Shown piece by piece: positions 55,306 through 64,000 of a DNA stretch of 64,000 bases. Made by a program: the position numbers and the translations under genes. Position 1 is the stretch's first letter. Every line of letters begins with the position of its first letter. The DNA is from Brevundimonas sp. NIBR11 (GTDB taxonomy: Bacteria; Pseudomonadota; Alphaproteobacteria; Caulobacterales; Caulobacteraceae): positions 293,001 to 357,000 of the forward strand of contig NZ_CP115465.1 of the NCBI RefSeq assembly GCF_027912535.1. The letters are read 5' to 3'. Below the pieces are notes generated by a model. That model did no database searches, was not told the DNA's origin, and worked only from the letters and a program-made list of their open reading frames with translations.

Positions 55306-55929
55306 CTAGCTTAGCGGTTCAAACCGCGGCGCGCCTGTCAACTTGCGCAGGATGCCCTCGGCGATGCCGAAATGCAGTCCGACCAGCTCCAGGGTCCCGG
55401 CGGCTTCGCGCTCGGCGATCCAGGGGAAGGTGCGCAGGTTGCGGATCGAGAGGCGGACGACCGCCTCTTCGGACGCCTGCTCGACCTCGTTGGCGGGGAC
55501 GGTTTCGGCGACGTGGCGGACGACGGGAGTGCCTTGGGCGATCCAGGGGGAGACGAAGTCCTGAACGCTTTCAGGTGCGCCGTTGCGCATGGCCGCGACG
55601 CCGCCGCAATGGGCGTGGCCCATGACAACGATGCGGCTGACCTTCAGCACCTTGACGCCGAACTCCAGCGCGGCAGAGACGCCGTGGAGCTGGCCGTCCG
55701 GCTCGTAGGGCGGGACCAGGTTGGCGACGTTACGGACCACGAACAGCTGGCCGGGGGCCGCGTCGAAGATCAGCGCCGGGTCCGCGCGGCTGTCGGAACA
55801 GGCCACGATCAGCGTGTGGGGCGTCTGGCCTGCGGCCAGGGCCTCATACTCGGCGCGGGCTTCTGGCCAGTGATCGGCGCGGAAACGGCGATAGCCGGAG
55901 ATCAGGGGGTCATTGGACTCGTCGGTCAT
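55306..55929 (-). CDS. Beta-class carbonic anhydrase
   Basis: A 207-aa zinc enzyme that hydrates CO2. The zinc site is CSDSR (about 43-47) and HAHCGG (His and Cys about 104-107). VVRNVANLVPPYEPDG and SAALEFGVKVLKV are conserved flanks. ATG 55929 (MTDESND) is preferred over 55947. Confidence 0.95.
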   Translation of the reverse strand: MTDESNDPLISGYRRFRADHWPEARAEYEALAAGQTPHTLIVACSDSRADPALIFDAAPGQLFVVRNVANLVPPYEPDGQLHGVSAALEFGVKVLKVSRIVVMGHAHCGGVAAMRNGAPESVQDFVSPWIAQGTPVVRHVAETVPANEVEQASEEAVVRLSIRNLRTFPWIAEREAAGTLELVGLHFGIAEGILRKLTGAPRFEPLS

Positions 55930-55983
55930 GCCTGCTGAATGCCCCAACCAGGCCGCGCCGCCAAGTCGGTCGGCGCGATGTGA

Positions 55984-58900
55984 TCAGGGCGCGAACTGCG
56001 GATGGCGGGCGACGAAGACCTCGAAATTGTCGGGAGCGTCGGCGGACAGGGCCTTGGCGCGGGCGAGGTCCTCGGATCCGGCGGCGTCGCCCAGCGCGAT
56101 GCGGGCCAGGCCTCGGCCATAAAGGGAGGCGATCAGGTTGGGGCGGTCGGCAAGCGCTAGATCGTAGGCGGACTTGGCCTCGGCGTAGCGCTCCATCTGC
56201 AGGAGGACCATGGCGCGGCTGTCGATGAAGCCGGCCTCGGCGGCGCCCGCGATGGCGGCGTCGCAATCGGCCAGGGCGCGGTCGAGGTCGAAGGCGGCGA
56301 GCGCCTGGCCCCAGCACACGTTGTTGAGCAGGATGGGGTCGCCGCGAGCTTCGGCGCGCAGCCGGTCGAAGTCGGCCCGGGCGCCGGTCACGTCTCCGGC
56401 CGCGGCTCGGGCGCGACCGCGCAGGGCCAGGACGTCGACGTTGTCGGGGGCGACGGCGATGGCCGCGTCGAGGGCGGGCAGGCCGGCGGCCGGATCGCCC
56501 TCCAGCCGGGCCAGACGCATTCCGGCGTCCAAGGCCAGATAGTCGGTCGCCGACTTCTCCAGGCGTTCGGCGATCAGGGCGCGGACTTCGTCGCGGCGAT
56601 CCAGACGCAGGAGGATGCGCAGTTCCCGACTCGGACCCGCAGGGAGGTCCGGGGCGGCGGTCTTCAGGGCGCGGAAATCGACGAGGGCGCGGTCGAGGCG
56701 GCCGATCTGGTAGTAGGCCGCGCCTCGGCCCCAGAGCCCGGTGACATTGCCGGGATCGAGGCGAAGGACGACCGAATAGCTGACGACGGCCTCGGCTGGG
56801 CGCCCGTCGGCGAGCTGGACCGCGCCCTGGCCCAGGACGGCGTCGATGTCGGCGGGGTCGAGGTCGGCGGCGTGGTCGTAGTCTTCCTGAGCGCCGGCGA
56901 AGTCGTTGTTGTCGAGGCGGGCCTCCCCACGGGCAAGGCGGGCCTTGGCGTTGTCCGGCTCCAGTTCGACGGCGGCGTCGAGCAGGGCCAGACCGCCCTC
57001 CATGTCCCGAGCCTCGGTCAGGCGTTTGGCGCGCTCGATCAGGTCGTCGAGGTCGCTGTCGGCCGCGTCCAGGCGGCTGCGATCGGCGTCGGTGGCGACA
57101 TAGGAAGCGGGCGCGCGGATGCGGACGACCGTGCCCGAGAGGTTCTCGTTGCGGGTTCGGGCGGCGGCCATGTCGGCGGCGGAAACTTCGTCGGTCAGGC
57201 TGGTCGTGGTGACGACGATGTCGGCGACGCCGTCGACGATCCGCGCCGTCCGCTCCAGCCGGTAGCCGCCCGCCTCGACGGTCTGGTCCGGGCCCTCGAT
57301 GCGGAAACCCTCGCCGCCGTGGGGCAGGATGATCCGCGACCGGGTGCGTGAGCGGGCCGGATAGGTGTTGGTGTAAGGCGCGTCCTTCCAGGCGGCGAAC
57401 AGGTCGGTGCGTTCGGCCTGGGTCGGCATGCCGAGCGCCGTGTCGGACAGGGAGAGGACCCGCCCGCCCGATCCCGAAACCCAGGCCATGCGGGTCGTGC
57501 CGGTCATCAGGAGGTGGAAGGTCTGGTCCCCCTCGTCATAACGAGTGTCGACGGAGCCGACCTTGATCTGCTCGTTGTCCTTGAAGGCCGAGAGGAGGAG
57601 GGTCTGAAGCTGAGCCGCCGGGATGTTGGCGACCTGCTGGCGGAAGGCGGTGGCGGCGTCGCCGGTGTAGGCGATGTCCATGTCCAGCCGGCCTTCGGCG
57701 TCCAGGCCGGACGAGGCGTCGAAGGTGACGAGGATGTCGGTGACGGCGGTCTCGGCCGGGGGCACGATGATCTCTTCGAGGTCGGAGCCGGCCCGGACAG
57801 GCAGGGCCCAGCCGAAGGTCGGCGGCTGGATCGTCGACAGGTCCCGATCGTCGACGCGGGTCCCGTCCAGCCAGTAGATCCGGCCGCCTACCGTGGCGCG
57901 GACGATGATGTGGTCGAACCAGGCCATCAGCGGCAGGCGCTCGTCCAGACCGTCGGACAGGCGGGTGCTGACCAGGGCCGGGACGGCTTCGATACCCAGG
58001 TTGTGGAGGAGGGCGATCAGGAGGGCGGTCTTGCCCTTGCAGTCGCCGTAGCGGGCGCGCCAAACGTCGTCGGCCGAGGCGGGGACATAGCCGCCCTCGC
58101 CCATCGACAGGGCGACGTAGCGGATCTGTTCCTGGACCAGGCGCAGGGCGGCGGCGGCCTGACCGGCCTGGGTCGGGTTCTCGGCGCGGATGCGGGCGAT
58201 CTCGGCGTGGAGGGGGGAGTTCTCTTCCAGCACCTCGGCGCGAGCGTAGAGGGGAACCATCATGTCCGCCGCCTGGGCCCAGTCGCGGAAATCCGTGAAC
58301 TGGACCGTGCGGTTGAAGTAGTAGCGGCGGGGCAGGTTGTCGGGCAGGCGCGAGGGCTGGAGGTCGCGCTCCTCGATTTCCAGCACCCACTGGTCGCCGA
58401 CACGGCGGGGCGTGGCGGAGGCCCAGTCGCCGATGCCGCGGTAGCGCATGGCGAGGCTGGAGGGCCAGGTGGTGCGGGCGCGGTAGTGGTCGATGACGAC
58501 CCCGACGTTCAACCCATCCAGGAGCTCGCGGTGCGGGGAGAGGACGCCGCCGTCGTCGTGGATGGTGAAGGCGGTCTCCAGAATGTCGCCGACGCGCAGG
58601 TCGCGGGGCTGGAGGGTGGCGGTCAGGACGCCGTCCAGCATGGAGGATTCGAGATTGTTCTCGCGGCGCAGGAGCTGGAACTCCTGACCGTCGAGGGCGT
58701 CGATGACCTGATCGCCGCGCAGGATGCGGACGGAGTGGACCTGGACCGACTGGCTGGGCGGGGCCCAGGAGGCGCTGATGGTGCTGAGGGAGCCCAGGCC
58801 CTGGGTCGTCTGGATGCGTGTGCGGCGGAGCGTATAGGTGTCCACGCCCTCGGCTGTGAAGCGGGTCTGCTCGTCCTGGGTCAGGATGCGGATCGGGGCG

Positions 58901-59043
58901 CCGTCGGGCGTCGAAGGGGTCGCGGAATCGGCCAGCGGCTGGACCCACGACGGGGTCGGGGCGCGTTCGACGTCCTGGGCGATCGACGGATTTCCGACGA
59001 GCAACACGATGGCCGCCAACGCCCAGACACACACGCGCACCAT
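55984..59043 (-). CDS. DUF3857-transglutaminase-TPR protein
   Basis: A large exported protein (1019 aa). Signal peptide (VWALAAIVLLVGNPSIAQ), a DUF3857 beta domain (about 50-220), a transglutaminase-like domain with Cys in ARYGDCKGKTALL (about 335), His in AWFDHIIVR and Asp in YWLDGTR, and then a C-terminal array of TPR repeats (about 670-1019). ATG 59043 is chosen; AGGGG lies 7 bases upstream. Function is unknown; protein-protein assembly on the TPR part is likely. Confidence 0.85.
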   Translation of the reverse strand: MVRVCVWALAAIVLLVGNPSIAQDVERAPTPSWVQPLADSATPSTPDGAPIRILTQDEQTRFTAEGVDTYTLRRTRIQTTQGLGSLSTISASWAPPSQSVQVHSVRILRGDQVIDALDGQEFQLLRRENNLESSMLDGVLTATLQPRDLRVGDILETAFTIHDDGGVLSPHRELLDGLNVGVVIDHYRARTTWPSSLAMRYRGIGDWASATPRRVGDQWVLEIEERDLQPSRLPDNLPRRYYFNRTVQFTDFRDWAQAADMMVPLYARAEVLEENSPLHAEIARIRAENPTQAGQAAAALRLVQEQIRYVALSMGEGGYVPASADDVWRARYGDCKGKTALLIALLHNLGIEAVPALVSTRLSDGLDERLPLMAWFDHIIVRATVGGRIYWLDGTRVDDRDLSTIQPPTFGWALPVRAGSDLEEIIVPPAETAVTDILVTFDASSGLDAEGRLDMDIAYTGDAATAFRQQVANIPAAQLQTLLLSAFKDNEQIKVGSVDTRYDEGDQTFHLLMTGTTRMAWVSGSGGRVLSLSDTALGMPTQAERTDLFAAWKDAPYTNTYPARSRTRSRIILPHGGEGFRIEGPDQTVEAGGYRLERTARIVDGVADIVVTTTSLTDEVSAADMAAARTRNENLSGTVVRIRAPASYVATDADRSRLDAADSDLDDLIERAKRLTEARDMEGGLALLDAAVELEPDNAKARLARGEARLDNNDFAGAQEDYDHAADLDPADIDAVLGQGAVQLADGRPAEAVVSYSVVLRLDPGNVTGLWGRGAAYYQIGRLDRALVDFRALKTAAPDLPAGPSRELRILLRLDRRDEVRALIAERLEKSATDYLALDAGMRLARLEGDPAAGLPALDAAIAVAPDNVDVLALRGRARAAAGDVTGARADFDRLRAEARGDPILLNNVCWGQALAAFDLDRALADCDAAIAGAAEAGFIDSRAMVLLQMERYAEAKSAYDLALADRPNLIASLYGRGLARIALGDAAGSEDLARAKALSADAPDNFEVFVARHPQFAP

Positions 59044-59130
59044 GCAGATCCCCTGTTTCCCGTCAGGGTTTAGCATGGAAAGCCCGCCGGGCCAGCCGTG
59101 GCGGGCCGGTTGCGACGGTGCGGGCCGGCA

Positions 59131-61023
59131 TCAGGCCTTGCGGAAGAAGCCGTGGATGCGTTCGGCCAGGGCGCGATTGATGCCCTCGACCTTTTCCAGA
59201 TCGACGACGGCGGCGCGGCCCACGCCCTTGGCCGAGCCGAAGGCGTGGAGGAGGGCCTTCTTGCGGCCGGGACCCACGCCCTCGATCTCGTCGAGCGGGT
59301 TCTTCTTGATGTCCATCGAGCGGCGCGTGCGGTGGGCGCCGTTGGCGAAGCGGTGGGCCTCGTCGCGCAGTCGCTGGATGTAGTAGAGGGCCGGCGACTT
59401 CAGCGGCAGCATGAAGGGCGGCTTGCCGGGAACGAAGAACCGTTCGAGGCCGGCGTCGCGGTCCGGACCCTTGGCCACGCCGACGGCCAGGATGTCGTCG
59501 AGACCGAGATCGGCCAGCACGGCCTGGACCTCGGCGAGCTGCCCGGCGCCGCCGTCGATGAGGAGGAGGTCGGGGCGGACGACGTCCTCGGCGCCCTCCT
59601 CCTCGTCCTTCACCAGGCGGGAAAAGCGACGGCGCATGACCTCGCGCATCATGCCGTAGTCGTCGCCGGGGGTCAGGTCCGTGCCCCGGATGTTAAACTT
59701 GCGGTATTGAGACTTCTGGAATCCCTCGGGACCCGCGACGACCATGCCGCCGACAGCGTTCGTCCCCTGGATGTGAGCGTTGTCGTAGATTTCGATCCGC
59801 TCGGGGCGGCTGTCGAGACCAAAGGCCTCGCAGACCTCGTCGAGGATTTTGCCCTGCGCCGACCCCTCGGCCATTTTGCGGCCCAGCGCCTCTCGGGCGT
59901 TGGTCAGGGCGTGGTCGACGAGGGATTTCTTGTCGCCGCGCATCGGGCGTTCGATGGAGACGACGCGGCGGCCGTCCGCCTCCTTGGCCTTCATGGAGAA
60001 GGCTTCTTCCAGCAGTTCCTTCTCGAACGGGACGATGTTGGAGAGGATCAGGCGGGCGACCGGCTTGTCCTCGTAGAACTGGCCGAGGAAGGCGGACAGG
60101 ATTTCGGCGTCGGTGTCGGACTTGTCCACGCGCGGGAAATAGGCGCGGCCGCCCCAGTTCTGGCCGCCACGATAGAAGAAGACCTGGACGCAGGCCTGAC
60201 CGCCCTCCGAGAACAGGGCGAAGACGTCCGCTTCGGCCACGCTGTCGGCGCTGACGGAGTTCTCCATGGCGATGGCGGACAGCGCCCGGATGCGGTCGCG
60301 CACGCGGGCGGCCTGTTCAAAGTCCATGGCCTCGGCGGCGGCGGTCATCTCCTGCGATAGACGGCCGATAACGGCGCGCGACTTGCCGCGCAGGAACAGC
60401 GAGGCCTCCTCGACGAGGTCGCCGTAGTCCTCGAGGCTGATAAGGCCGGTGCAGGGCGCGGAGCAGCGCTTGATCTGGTGCAGCATGCATGGGCGTGTGC
60501 GGGTCTCGTACACGCTGTCCGAACAGGACCGCAGGAGAAAGGCCTTCTGCAGGGTGTTCAGGGTGCGGTTGACCGCCCAGGTCGAGGCGAAGGGACCGAA
60601 ATATTCGCCGTCGGTAGTGTGGGAGCCTCGGTGTTTCCGGACCTGGGGGGCGCGATGATCCTTTCGAATCATCAGTTCGGCGAAGGACTTGTCGTCGCGC
60701 AGGACGACGTTGAAGCGGGGCTTCAGCTTCTTGATGAAGTTGGATTCGAGAAGGAGGGCCTCAGTCTCCGACGCGGTGACCACCAGCTCCATCGAGCGGG
60801 TCAGCGAGACCATCAGGCCGATGCGCTGGGTGTGGAAGCGGCCTTGGGCGTACTGGAGGATGCGTTTCTTGATCGACTTGGCCTTGCCGACATAGAGGCA
60901 GGTCCCGTCCTCGCCGTACATGCGATAGACGCCTGGCTTGTCGGGCGCGCGGCGCGCCTCGTCGCGGATCAGGTCGGCGGCGACGAGCGGCTTCGAATCA
61001 GGGGCGGGCGTCTCCACGGTCAT
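59131..61023 (-). CDS. uvrC: Excinuclease ABC subunit C
   Basis: A 630-aa DNA-repair nuclease. The GIY-YIG domain is KPGVYRMYGEDGTCLYVGKAKSIKKR (about 29-54), the UVR motif region is about 212-248 (AMDFEQAARVRDRIRAL), the central Cys-rich HxxKRCSAPC lies about 170-180, the RNase H-like endonuclease domain has IEIYDNAHIQGTNAVGGMVV and DLLLIDGGAGQL, and a C-terminal HhH pair EIEGVGPGRKKALL. Length is standard. Not visibly in an operon. Confidence 0.97.
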   Translation of the reverse strand: MTVETPAPDSKPLVAADLIRDEARRAPDKPGVYRMYGEDGTCLYVGKAKSIKKRILQYAQGRFHTQRIGLMVSLTRSMELVVTASETEALLLESNFIKKLKPRFNVVLRDDKSFAELMIRKDHRAPQVRKHRGSHTTDGEYFGPFASTWAVNRTLNTLQKAFLLRSCSDSVYETRTRPCMLHQIKRCSAPCTGLISLEDYGDLVEEASLFLRGKSRAVIGRLSQEMTAAAEAMDFEQAARVRDRIRALSAIAMENSVSADSVAEADVFALFSEGGQACVQVFFYRGGQNWGGRAYFPRVDKSDTDAEILSAFLGQFYEDKPVARLILSNIVPFEKELLEEAFSMKAKEADGRRVVSIERPMRGDKKSLVDHALTNAREALGRKMAEGSAQGKILDEVCEAFGLDSRPERIEIYDNAHIQGTNAVGGMVVAGPEGFQKSQYRKFNIRGTDLTPGDDYGMMREVMRRRFSRLVKDEEEGAEDVVRPDLLLIDGGAGQLAEVQAVLADLGLDDILAVGVAKGPDRDAGLERFFVPGKPPFMLPLKSPALYYIQRLRDEAHRFANGAHRTRRSMDIKKNPLDEIEGVGPGRKKALLHAFGSAKGVGRAAVVDLEKVEGINRALAERIHGFFRKA

Positions 61024-61136
61024 CGGGGGGAATATAGGCGTCCGGCGGCGATCTGTCAGAGCGGCTTGATCGGTTCCGGAGAATGACGGAGGTTCGCCGC
61101 GACCGGCGGGGCGCGCCGGGAACGAGGGACTACATC

Positions 61137-61517
61137 ATGCGTCGCATCGTCATGGTTCTCGCAGCGGGAGGCCTGCTGGCCGCCTGTGGGCAGGAGGCGC
61201 AGCCGGTCGGGCCGGACGGCGCGCCGGCCCAGACACTCGACTACATCGACGCCGTGCCGATCGATAAGGACGCGCCCCCGCCGGTGGTTCAGCCGCAGAC
61301 TGCTGACAAAAAGGAGGAGCCGGAGCAGGCGCGGGAAGAGGAGAGGGCGGAAGAGACCGCGGCGCCTGCGGCGGCGACCGTCGGTCCGGCGGCGCAGGCA
61401 ACGCCCACTCCGCCTCGACCGGCCGCTCCAGCGAACGACGCCGCCGCGGCGACGCGCCGGGCGAACGAGGCCGTCGCGCCCCGGTCGGAGACCGAGGTCC
61501 CCTACAGCCCGAACTAG
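61137..61517 (+). CDS. Predicted lipoprotein, proline/alanine-rich
   Basis: A 126-aa lipoprotein: MRRIVMVLAAGGLLAACGQ with lipobox LAAC, then a Pro-rich and Glu/Ala-rich low-complexity tail. GAGGGA lies upstream of ATG 61137. The C-terminus is disordered. Its stop codon overlaps the convergent ppk2 stop (CTAG). No known family. Confidence 0.7.
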   Translation: MRRIVMVLAAGGLLAACGQEAQPVGPDGAPAQTLDYIDAVPIDKDAPPPVVQPQTADKKEEPEQAREEERAEETAAPAAATVGPAAQATPTPPRPAAPANDAAAATRRANEAVAPRSETEVPYSPN

Positions 61518-62260
61518 GCGTCCAGCTTTCCCTTCGCCTGATCAGCAGCGAAGACGACGTCCTTGTCCGGCTTGGACGACTTGCCGTCGGGTCGGTCGAG
61601 GCGCTGGAGGATGTGGCGGATGATGTTGAGGCGGGCGGTCTTCTTGTCGTCTGTGGCGACGATGGTCCAGGGGGCGTCCCTGGTGTGGGTCTCGGCCAGC
61701 ATGCGGTCTCGGGCCTCGGTGTAGGCGTCCCAGCGGGCCTGGGCCTCGGCGTCAAGTGACGAGACCTTGAAGCGCTTCAGCGGGTCGGTCATCCGGTCGG
61801 CCAGGCGTTTGGCCTGTTCCTGCTTGGAGATGTCGAGCCAGAATTTGATCAGGATGATGCCGGAAGCGGTCAGCATCTTCTCGAAGCGCGGGGCGTCGTC
61901 GAGGAACTGTTCGTGCTGTTCCGGGGTGCAGAAGCCCATGACCGGCTCGACGCCCGCGCGGTTGTACCAGGAGCGGTTGAACAGGACGAGCTCGCCCGCC
62001 GCGGGCAGGTGGGGGGCGTAGCGCTGGAAATACCACTGGCTGGTTTCGCGCTCGGTCGGCTTGGGCAGGGCGACGACGCGGGTCTGGCGCGGAGAGGCGT
62101 ATTCGGTGATCCGCTTCAGCGCGCCGTCCTTGCCGGCGGTGTCGCGGCCCTCGAAGACGACGAGGACCTTCAGTCCCTTCTCGATCGCCCAGGCCTGGGT
62201 GGCGACCAGTTCGATCTGGAGCGCCTCAAGCTCGGTGTCGTAGTCGTCCTTCTTGCCCAT
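61514..62260 (-). CDS. ppk2: Polyphosphate kinase 2
   Basis: A 248-aa class I PPK2 that transfers phosphate between polyphosphate and nucleoside diphosphates. Walker A: FEGRDTAGKDGALKRI (about 36-51). Walker B: LVLFNRSWYNRAGVEPVMGF (about 90-108). LKRFKVSSLD forms the lid. The single domain is the usual length for class I. Confidence 0.94.
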   Translation of the reverse strand: MGKKDDYDTELEALQIELVATQAWAIEKGLKVLVVFEGRDTAGKDGALKRITEYASPRQTRVVALPKPTERETSQWYFQRYAPHLPAAGELVLFNRSWYNRAGVEPVMGFCTPEQHEQFLDDAPRFEKMLTASGIILIKFWLDISKQEQAKRLADRMTDPLKRFKVSSLDAEAQARWDAYTEARDRMLAETHTRDAPWTIVATDDKKTARLNIIRHILQRLDRPDGKSSKPDKDVVFAADQAKGKLDA

Positions 62261-62335
62261 GGGTCTCGTCTCCGTGTCCGACCACGTTGCGATTTATTCA
62301 CTGGCGCGTCGAGGGACCATGAATAGGCTCGCGCC

Positions 62336-63430
62336 ATGATCATGACCCGCCGACAGATGATGGCCGCCGCGACGGCCGCCGCCCTGACCACCGCCACCGC
62401 CGCAAAGGCGCGGGACGACAACGGTCTGGACGCCGCCCTCCAGACCGCGTTCGACGGCGGGCAGACGCCGGCGCTCGGCGGCATGGTGGTGGGGCCGGAC
62501 GGCGCGAGCTGGATGGGCGCGAAGGGCGTCAGACATACGGGCGGCGCTGCCGTCGGACCCGACGACCTGTGGCATCTTGGATCGAACACCAAGGCGATGA
62601 CGGCGGCGGTCTATGGTCGGCTGGTGGACAAGGGGCAGGCGTCCTGGAGCGCGACGCTCGGCGAGGCCCTGCCCGACACGGCGATGGACCCGGTCTGGAA
62701 AGTCGTGCCCGTCAAGCAGATCATGGCCCATCGCGCGGGCTTGGCCGACGCCACCGCGCTCGGACAGGCCTGGCTGATGACGGCGCGCGCCGATCCGGCA
62801 TCCCTGCCAGAGCAAAGGCGAGCGCTGACGGCGACGATGCTGGCCTCGCCACCGGCTGGCGCGCCCGGCGCCTTCGGCTACGCCAACAGCAACTATATCC
62901 TGATCGGCGCCATCATCGAGCGGATCACCGGAGGGTCCTGGGAGGACGCCATGCGGGCGGAACTGTTCGAACCGCTAGGCATCACGACCGGAGGCTTCGG
63001 CGCGCCGCAGGGAGACCAGCCATGGGGGCACGGCGCCGGCGAGGGCGTCGATCCCAGCGGTCCCGTGACCGACAATCCGCCGGCGCTCGGCCCGGCCGGG
63101 ACGGTCCACATGAGCTTGTCCGACTATGGACGCTTCCTGCGGGTCTTCCTGAGCGACGGCGCCGGCTGGCTGAAGCCCGAGACGCTGGCCGTGCTGATGA
63201 CGCCGGTCGGCGAGGGCGCGCCGCCTTACGCAGGGGGCTGGATCGTTCCGCCGGGCCAGCCGTGGGCGCAAGGACCCTGCCTGACGCACGATGGGTCGAA
63301 CACGATGTGGTACGCGTCGACCTGGATCGCACCGGGGATCGGCAAGGCTTTCGTGGCCGTCTCGAACGACGCGCAGCGCGGGAGGTCGGCGTGCCAGGCT
63401 CTGATCCCGGGCCTCATTCAGGCGATCTGA
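62336..63430 (+). CDS. Serine hydrolase, beta-lactamase/DD-peptidase family
   Basis: A 364-aa exported enzyme. The Tat-like signal TRRQMMAAATAAALTTATAA is followed by the SxxK motif HLGSNTKAM (about 82-85), the YxN motif FGYANSNYIL (about 180), and a third motif HDGSN (about 320, HxG variant). It resembles class C beta-lactamases and esterases. Antibiotic hydrolysis cannot be inferred from this. Confidence 0.85.
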   Translation: MIMTRRQMMAAATAAALTTATAAKARDDNGLDAALQTAFDGGQTPALGGMVVGPDGASWMGAKGVRHTGGAAVGPDDLWHLGSNTKAMTAAVYGRLVDKGQASWSATLGEALPDTAMDPVWKVVPVKQIMAHRAGLADATALGQAWLMTARADPASLPEQRRALTATMLASPPAGAPGAFGYANSNYILIGAIIERITGGSWEDAMRAELFEPLGITTGGFGAPQGDQPWGHGAGEGVDPSGPVTDNPPALGPAGTVHMSLSDYGRFLRVFLSDGAGWLKPETLAVLMTPVGEGAPPYAGGWIVPPGQPWAQGPCLTHDGSNTMWYASTWIAPGIGKAFVAVSNDAQRGRSACQALIPGLIQAI

Positions 63431-63477
63431 CGCAAGCCGCTGGTGGATCGACTTCGGTCCGGTCATGTTGATCGGAC

Positions 63478-64000
63478 ATGAAGCGCGATTTCGCCGATTT
63501 CTGGAACCTGATGTGGGAGCTGGCGCTGGGGGTCTGCGCGGCCTTCGCCCTGCTCAACGTCTTCGCCCCGCCGCAGGACCTGCCGTGGAAGCCGCTGGAC
63601 CTGAACCATCCGGTCGGTCAGGCGACGGAGGCCAAGGTCGCGGACTTCGAAGTTCCCTTCGCCGCGCCGCCGGAACAGGTCCGAGGGGCGACCGACGCCT
63701 GTCTCCAGACGCTGAGGGACGCCGGGGTCCAGGTGCGGCGGGCCGATGACCGGGATGACGGCGGATTCTGCCAGGTTCGAGGCGCGGTCACGATCACCGG
63801 TGGGGCTGTGACGCCGCTGAAACCCGGCGGTCTGACCATGCAGTGCCCATTGGCCGTGCGCTATGTGATCTGGGATCGGCAGGTGCTGCAGCCGGCCGCG
63901 CAGTCGATCTATGGCTCCAGAGCTGTCGCGGTGAACAACTTCGGGACCTATTCATGCCGCCGCATCTATGGCTCCACCGACGTTCAGGACCGGCCCAGCG
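63478..64000 (+). CDS. Extensin-like family protein, truncated by window end
   Basis: ATG 63478 opens a frame that stays open to the end of the window. The N-terminus has a membrane segment (WELALGVCAAFALLNVF), followed by the extensin-like domain: CLQTLRDAGVQVRR, GLTMQCPLAVRYVIW and NFGTYSCRRIYGS, with conserved Cys. Such exported proteins are predicted cell-wall hydrolase-like enzymes. The catalytic C-terminus is beyond the window. Confidence 0.7.
   Translation, partial: MKRDFADFWNLMWELALGVCAAFALLNVFAPPQDLPWKPLDLNHPVGQATEAKVADFEVPFAAPPEQVRGATDACLQTLRDAGVQVRRADDRDDGGFCQVRGAVTITGGAVTPLKPGGLTMQCPLAVRYVIWDRQVLQPAAQSIYGSRAVAVNNFGTYSCRRIYGSTDVQDRPS

Noticed and set aside
62336..63430. Antibiotic-resistance beta-lactamase
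   Set aside because: SxxK and YxN occur in many esterases and peptidases; the third motif is HxG and no resistance context is visible.

Overview
The window looks like a chromosomal segment from a GC-rich alphaproteobacterium of the Caulobacteraceae, most likely Brevundimonas or a close relative. The evidence is a CtrA-type box (TTAA-N7-TTAA) in front of dnaG-rpoD, several TonB-dependent receptors, Caulobacter-style families (DUF3034, DUF1289, alpha-E, Anbu), many ATGA stop/start overlaps, and GTG and TTG starts. I see no rRNA, tRNA, CRISPR array, insertion sequence or prophage.

Layout. 1-4.1 kb: dnaG and rpoD, closed by a terminator. 4.2-7.5 kb: a small hypothetical gene, then a PadR regulator divergent from an exported M13 peptidase with a perfect inverted repeat between them. 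7.5-11.1 kb: a leftward iron-uptake unit (TonB receptor, PepSY membrane protein, small membrane protein). 11.2-16.6 kb: an IPTL-CTERM surface protein, then an envelope cluster (periplasmic cupredoxin-like protein, membrane EAL phosphodiesterase, DUF3034 outer-membrane protein, exported truncated globin). 16.7-20.8 kb: an Anbu operon (ATP-grasp, alpha-E, transglutaminase, proteasome-like Anbu). 21-24 kb: a catecholate-type siderophore receptor and a PiuC hydroxylase behind two Fur-like boxes. 24-28.5 kb: a TonB receptor without a signal peptide, an Mpl-like Mur ligase and a divergent LD-carboxypeptidase. 28.5-34.5 kb: a 46-aa coupled ORF, a CPBP protease, an alpha/beta hydrolase, a spermidine-synthase-like membrane protein and an exported PCMT-like lipoprotein.

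34.6-45.2 kb is an aspartate-family amino-acid and sulfur block. It holds metX-metB under a SAM-I riboswitch, a fused aspartate kinase/homoserine dehydrogenase and thrB under what reads as a complete threonine attenuator, thrC, and cysD-cysNC. The two branches of homoserine use therefore appear to be controlled by two RNA devices that lie back to back: SAM sensing for methionine and leader-peptide translation for threonine.

45-64 kb: dusA, an outer-membrane protein, a TauE/SafE permease, an aspartic protease and DUF1289; a 50-aa protein whose Shine-Dalgarno sequence is buried in a 12-bp hairpin; a DevABC-like exporter; an S46 peptidase, pgsA, a carbonic anhydrase, a DUF3857/transglutaminase/TPR protein, uvrC, a lipoprotein, ppk2, a serine hydrolase and a partial extensin-like gene cut by the window end.

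The most rewarding items are the threonine attenuator, the SAM-I riboswitch in an alphaproteobacterium, the buried-SD leader of the 50-aa protein, the shared TGCGA-N5-TCGCA boxes, the zinc-less DnaG and the envelope globin/cupredoxin/EAL cluster. All functional calls come from motif reading only; no database search was run.
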